Assembly: GCA_050743125.1 (NCBI GenBank)
Contig: JBOGEB010000234.1
Span: 1 to 6,006 of the forward strand
Direction of reading: 5' to 3'
Source of the DNA: JBOGEB01 sp050743125
GTDB taxonomy: Bacteria > Actinomycetota > Nitriliruptoria > Euzebyales > Egibacteraceae
DNA length: 6,006 nucleotides
The position numbers and the translations under genes were made by a program. How positions within the stretch are numbered: the first letter of the stretch is position 1; each line of letters opens with the position of its first letter. The notes under the pieces are model-generated. The model searched no databases. It was not told the origin of the DNA and saw only the letters and a list, made by a program, of their open reading frames with translations. This document shows positions 5,477-6,006 of the stretch, piece by piece.

Positions 5477-6006
5477 GTGTGGCCTGCCCCGGAACAGGGG
5501 CAGGCCAGGCCACGCAGGAGCCCGTACCGCATCGAGCTGAGCGACGCCGGCCGGCAGAAGCTGGAACGGCGCGCCCGTTCGTACACGTTGCCGTATCGGG
5601 ACGTCGCGCGAGCCGAGACGGCGCTGCTGGCCGCCGCCGGCACGGGCAACGACGAGATCGCCGCACGGCTGGACACCCGCCGCGAGATCGTCTGCAAGCG
5701 GCGTAAGCGCTTCTTCGAGCAGGGTCTGGCCGGACTGGACGAGCGGCCCCGAGCCGGCCGGCCTGGGGTCTTCCCCCGGAGGCCGTCGTCGCGGTCAAGG
5801 CGCTGGCCTGCGAGCCGCCTGCCACGCTGGGGACGCCGCTGCCACGGCCCCAGGTGCCCGACATCCGCGCCGAGGCGATCCGCCGCGGGCAGGCGGCCGG
5901 CATCGGCGGCGCGGCCATCTGGCGGTGGCCTCAGACGACGCGACCCGTCCCTGGACCCACCGCAGCTGGATTTTTCCCCGTGGCCCAGGCTCTGCGGCCG
6001 AGGCCG
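5477..6006 (+). pseudogene. IS630-family transposase, N-terminal part, frameshifted and cut by window end
   Basis: From GTG 5477 the frame reads WPAPEQGQARPRRSPYRIEL, then SDAGRQKLERRARSYTLPYR and DVARAETALLAAAGTGNDEI. It continues as AARLDTRREIVCKRRKRFFE and QGLAGLDERPRAGRPG, the helix-turn-helix N terminus typical of IS630-family transposases. An in-frame TAG at 5462-5464 limits the start. Family-like sequence then changes frame twice. After GVFP at the C5 run 5773-5777, one extra C gives PPEAVVAVKALACEPPATLG and later GGAAIWRW. At 5929-5930 one extra base gives SDDATRPWTHRSWIFPRGP. The catalytic DDE domain would lie beyond the window, so activity cannot be judged. The uncorrected first frame stays open to the end, but its sequence after 5777 is not family-like. 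Confidence 0.75.
5480..5507 (+). repeat. 11-bp perfect hairpin at the transposase start
   Basis: TGGCCTGCCCC at 5480-5490 and GGGGCAGGCCA at 5497-5507 are perfect complements around a 6-nt loop (GGAACA). The hairpin begins one base after the GTG start at 5477-5479, inside the first codons of the transposase. Hairpins in this position can sequester translation signals of IS transposase mRNAs. If the true start is further downstream it would instead be a terminator-like stem in the IS leader. Confidence 0.55.

Larger units (their letters stand above)
5445..6006 (+). mobile_element. IS630-family insertion sequence, left part
   Basis: The transposase fragment identifies the element; the left boundary is placed at the TA/palindrome near 5443-5459 by inference only. 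The IS sits just upstream of the minus-strand operon and is transcribed away from it, so it may have separated the operon from its former upstream genes. The right end, second terminal repeat and target duplication are not in the window. Confidence 0.5.

Noticed and set aside
5427..5918. 163-codon minus-strand frame at the right edge
   Set aside because: It is antisense to the IS630 transposase, whose plus-strand translation is clearly family-like.
1..6006. CRISPR array, tRNA or rRNA genes
   Set aside because: I found no regularly spaced repeats of CRISPR size, no cloverleaf-like segment and no rRNA signature.

Overview
The window is very GC-rich, with GTG starts, strong Shine-Dalgarno sequences and stop/start overlaps of the ATGA and GTGA type. 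Together with the families present this points to an actinobacterium (streptomycete- or Frankia-like). The gene content looks like the DNA-processing module of a mobile element: an integrative conjugative element, plasmid or prophage. No integrase, relaxase or Rep initiator lies inside the window, so the element class cannot be settled.

Almost all real genes are on the minus strand and read from right to left. (a) 5262-4040: a small unrecognised gene interrupted by an in-frame TAG, a RuvC/RNase H-fold nuclease (4958-4354) broken by one frameshift, a tiny membrane protein (4357-4234) and a small membrane-anchored protein (4243-4040), all overlapping one another. (b) 4039-3874: a gene-free gap with two strong inverted repeats. 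(c) 3873-3181: a small unrecognised gene, then a single-stranded DNA-binding protein with the classic acidic C-terminal tip. (d) 3180-3001: a gene-free gap carrying GGGACGT repeats. (e) 3000-184: a tightly overlapped five-gene run: a 70-aa protein, two small membrane proteins, a DnaG-type Toprim primase and a P-loop ATPase (helicase-like) with a C-terminal helix-turn-helix. Primase, helicase-like ATPase, SSB and a RuvC-like resolvase form a coherent replication and recombination set.

The edges differ. On the right (5477 to the end, plus strand) is the N-terminal part of an IS630-family transposase, running away from the operon and cut by the window end. On the left (1-190) is non-coding sequence with GAAA-loop motifs and nested inverted repeats. 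It resembles part of a large structured RNA, possibly a truncated group II intron, or a terminator region for the operon.

The most striking feature is the number of single-base frame breaks. The primase, the ATPase (probably twice), the RuvC-like nuclease, the tiny membrane gene and the transposase (twice) each regain a continuous family-like protein if one base is added or removed, often at a short C or G run. Corrected lengths come out as whole codons. Either the sequence carries uncorrected indel errors or the whole region is decaying. This should be resolved before any gene here is called dead.
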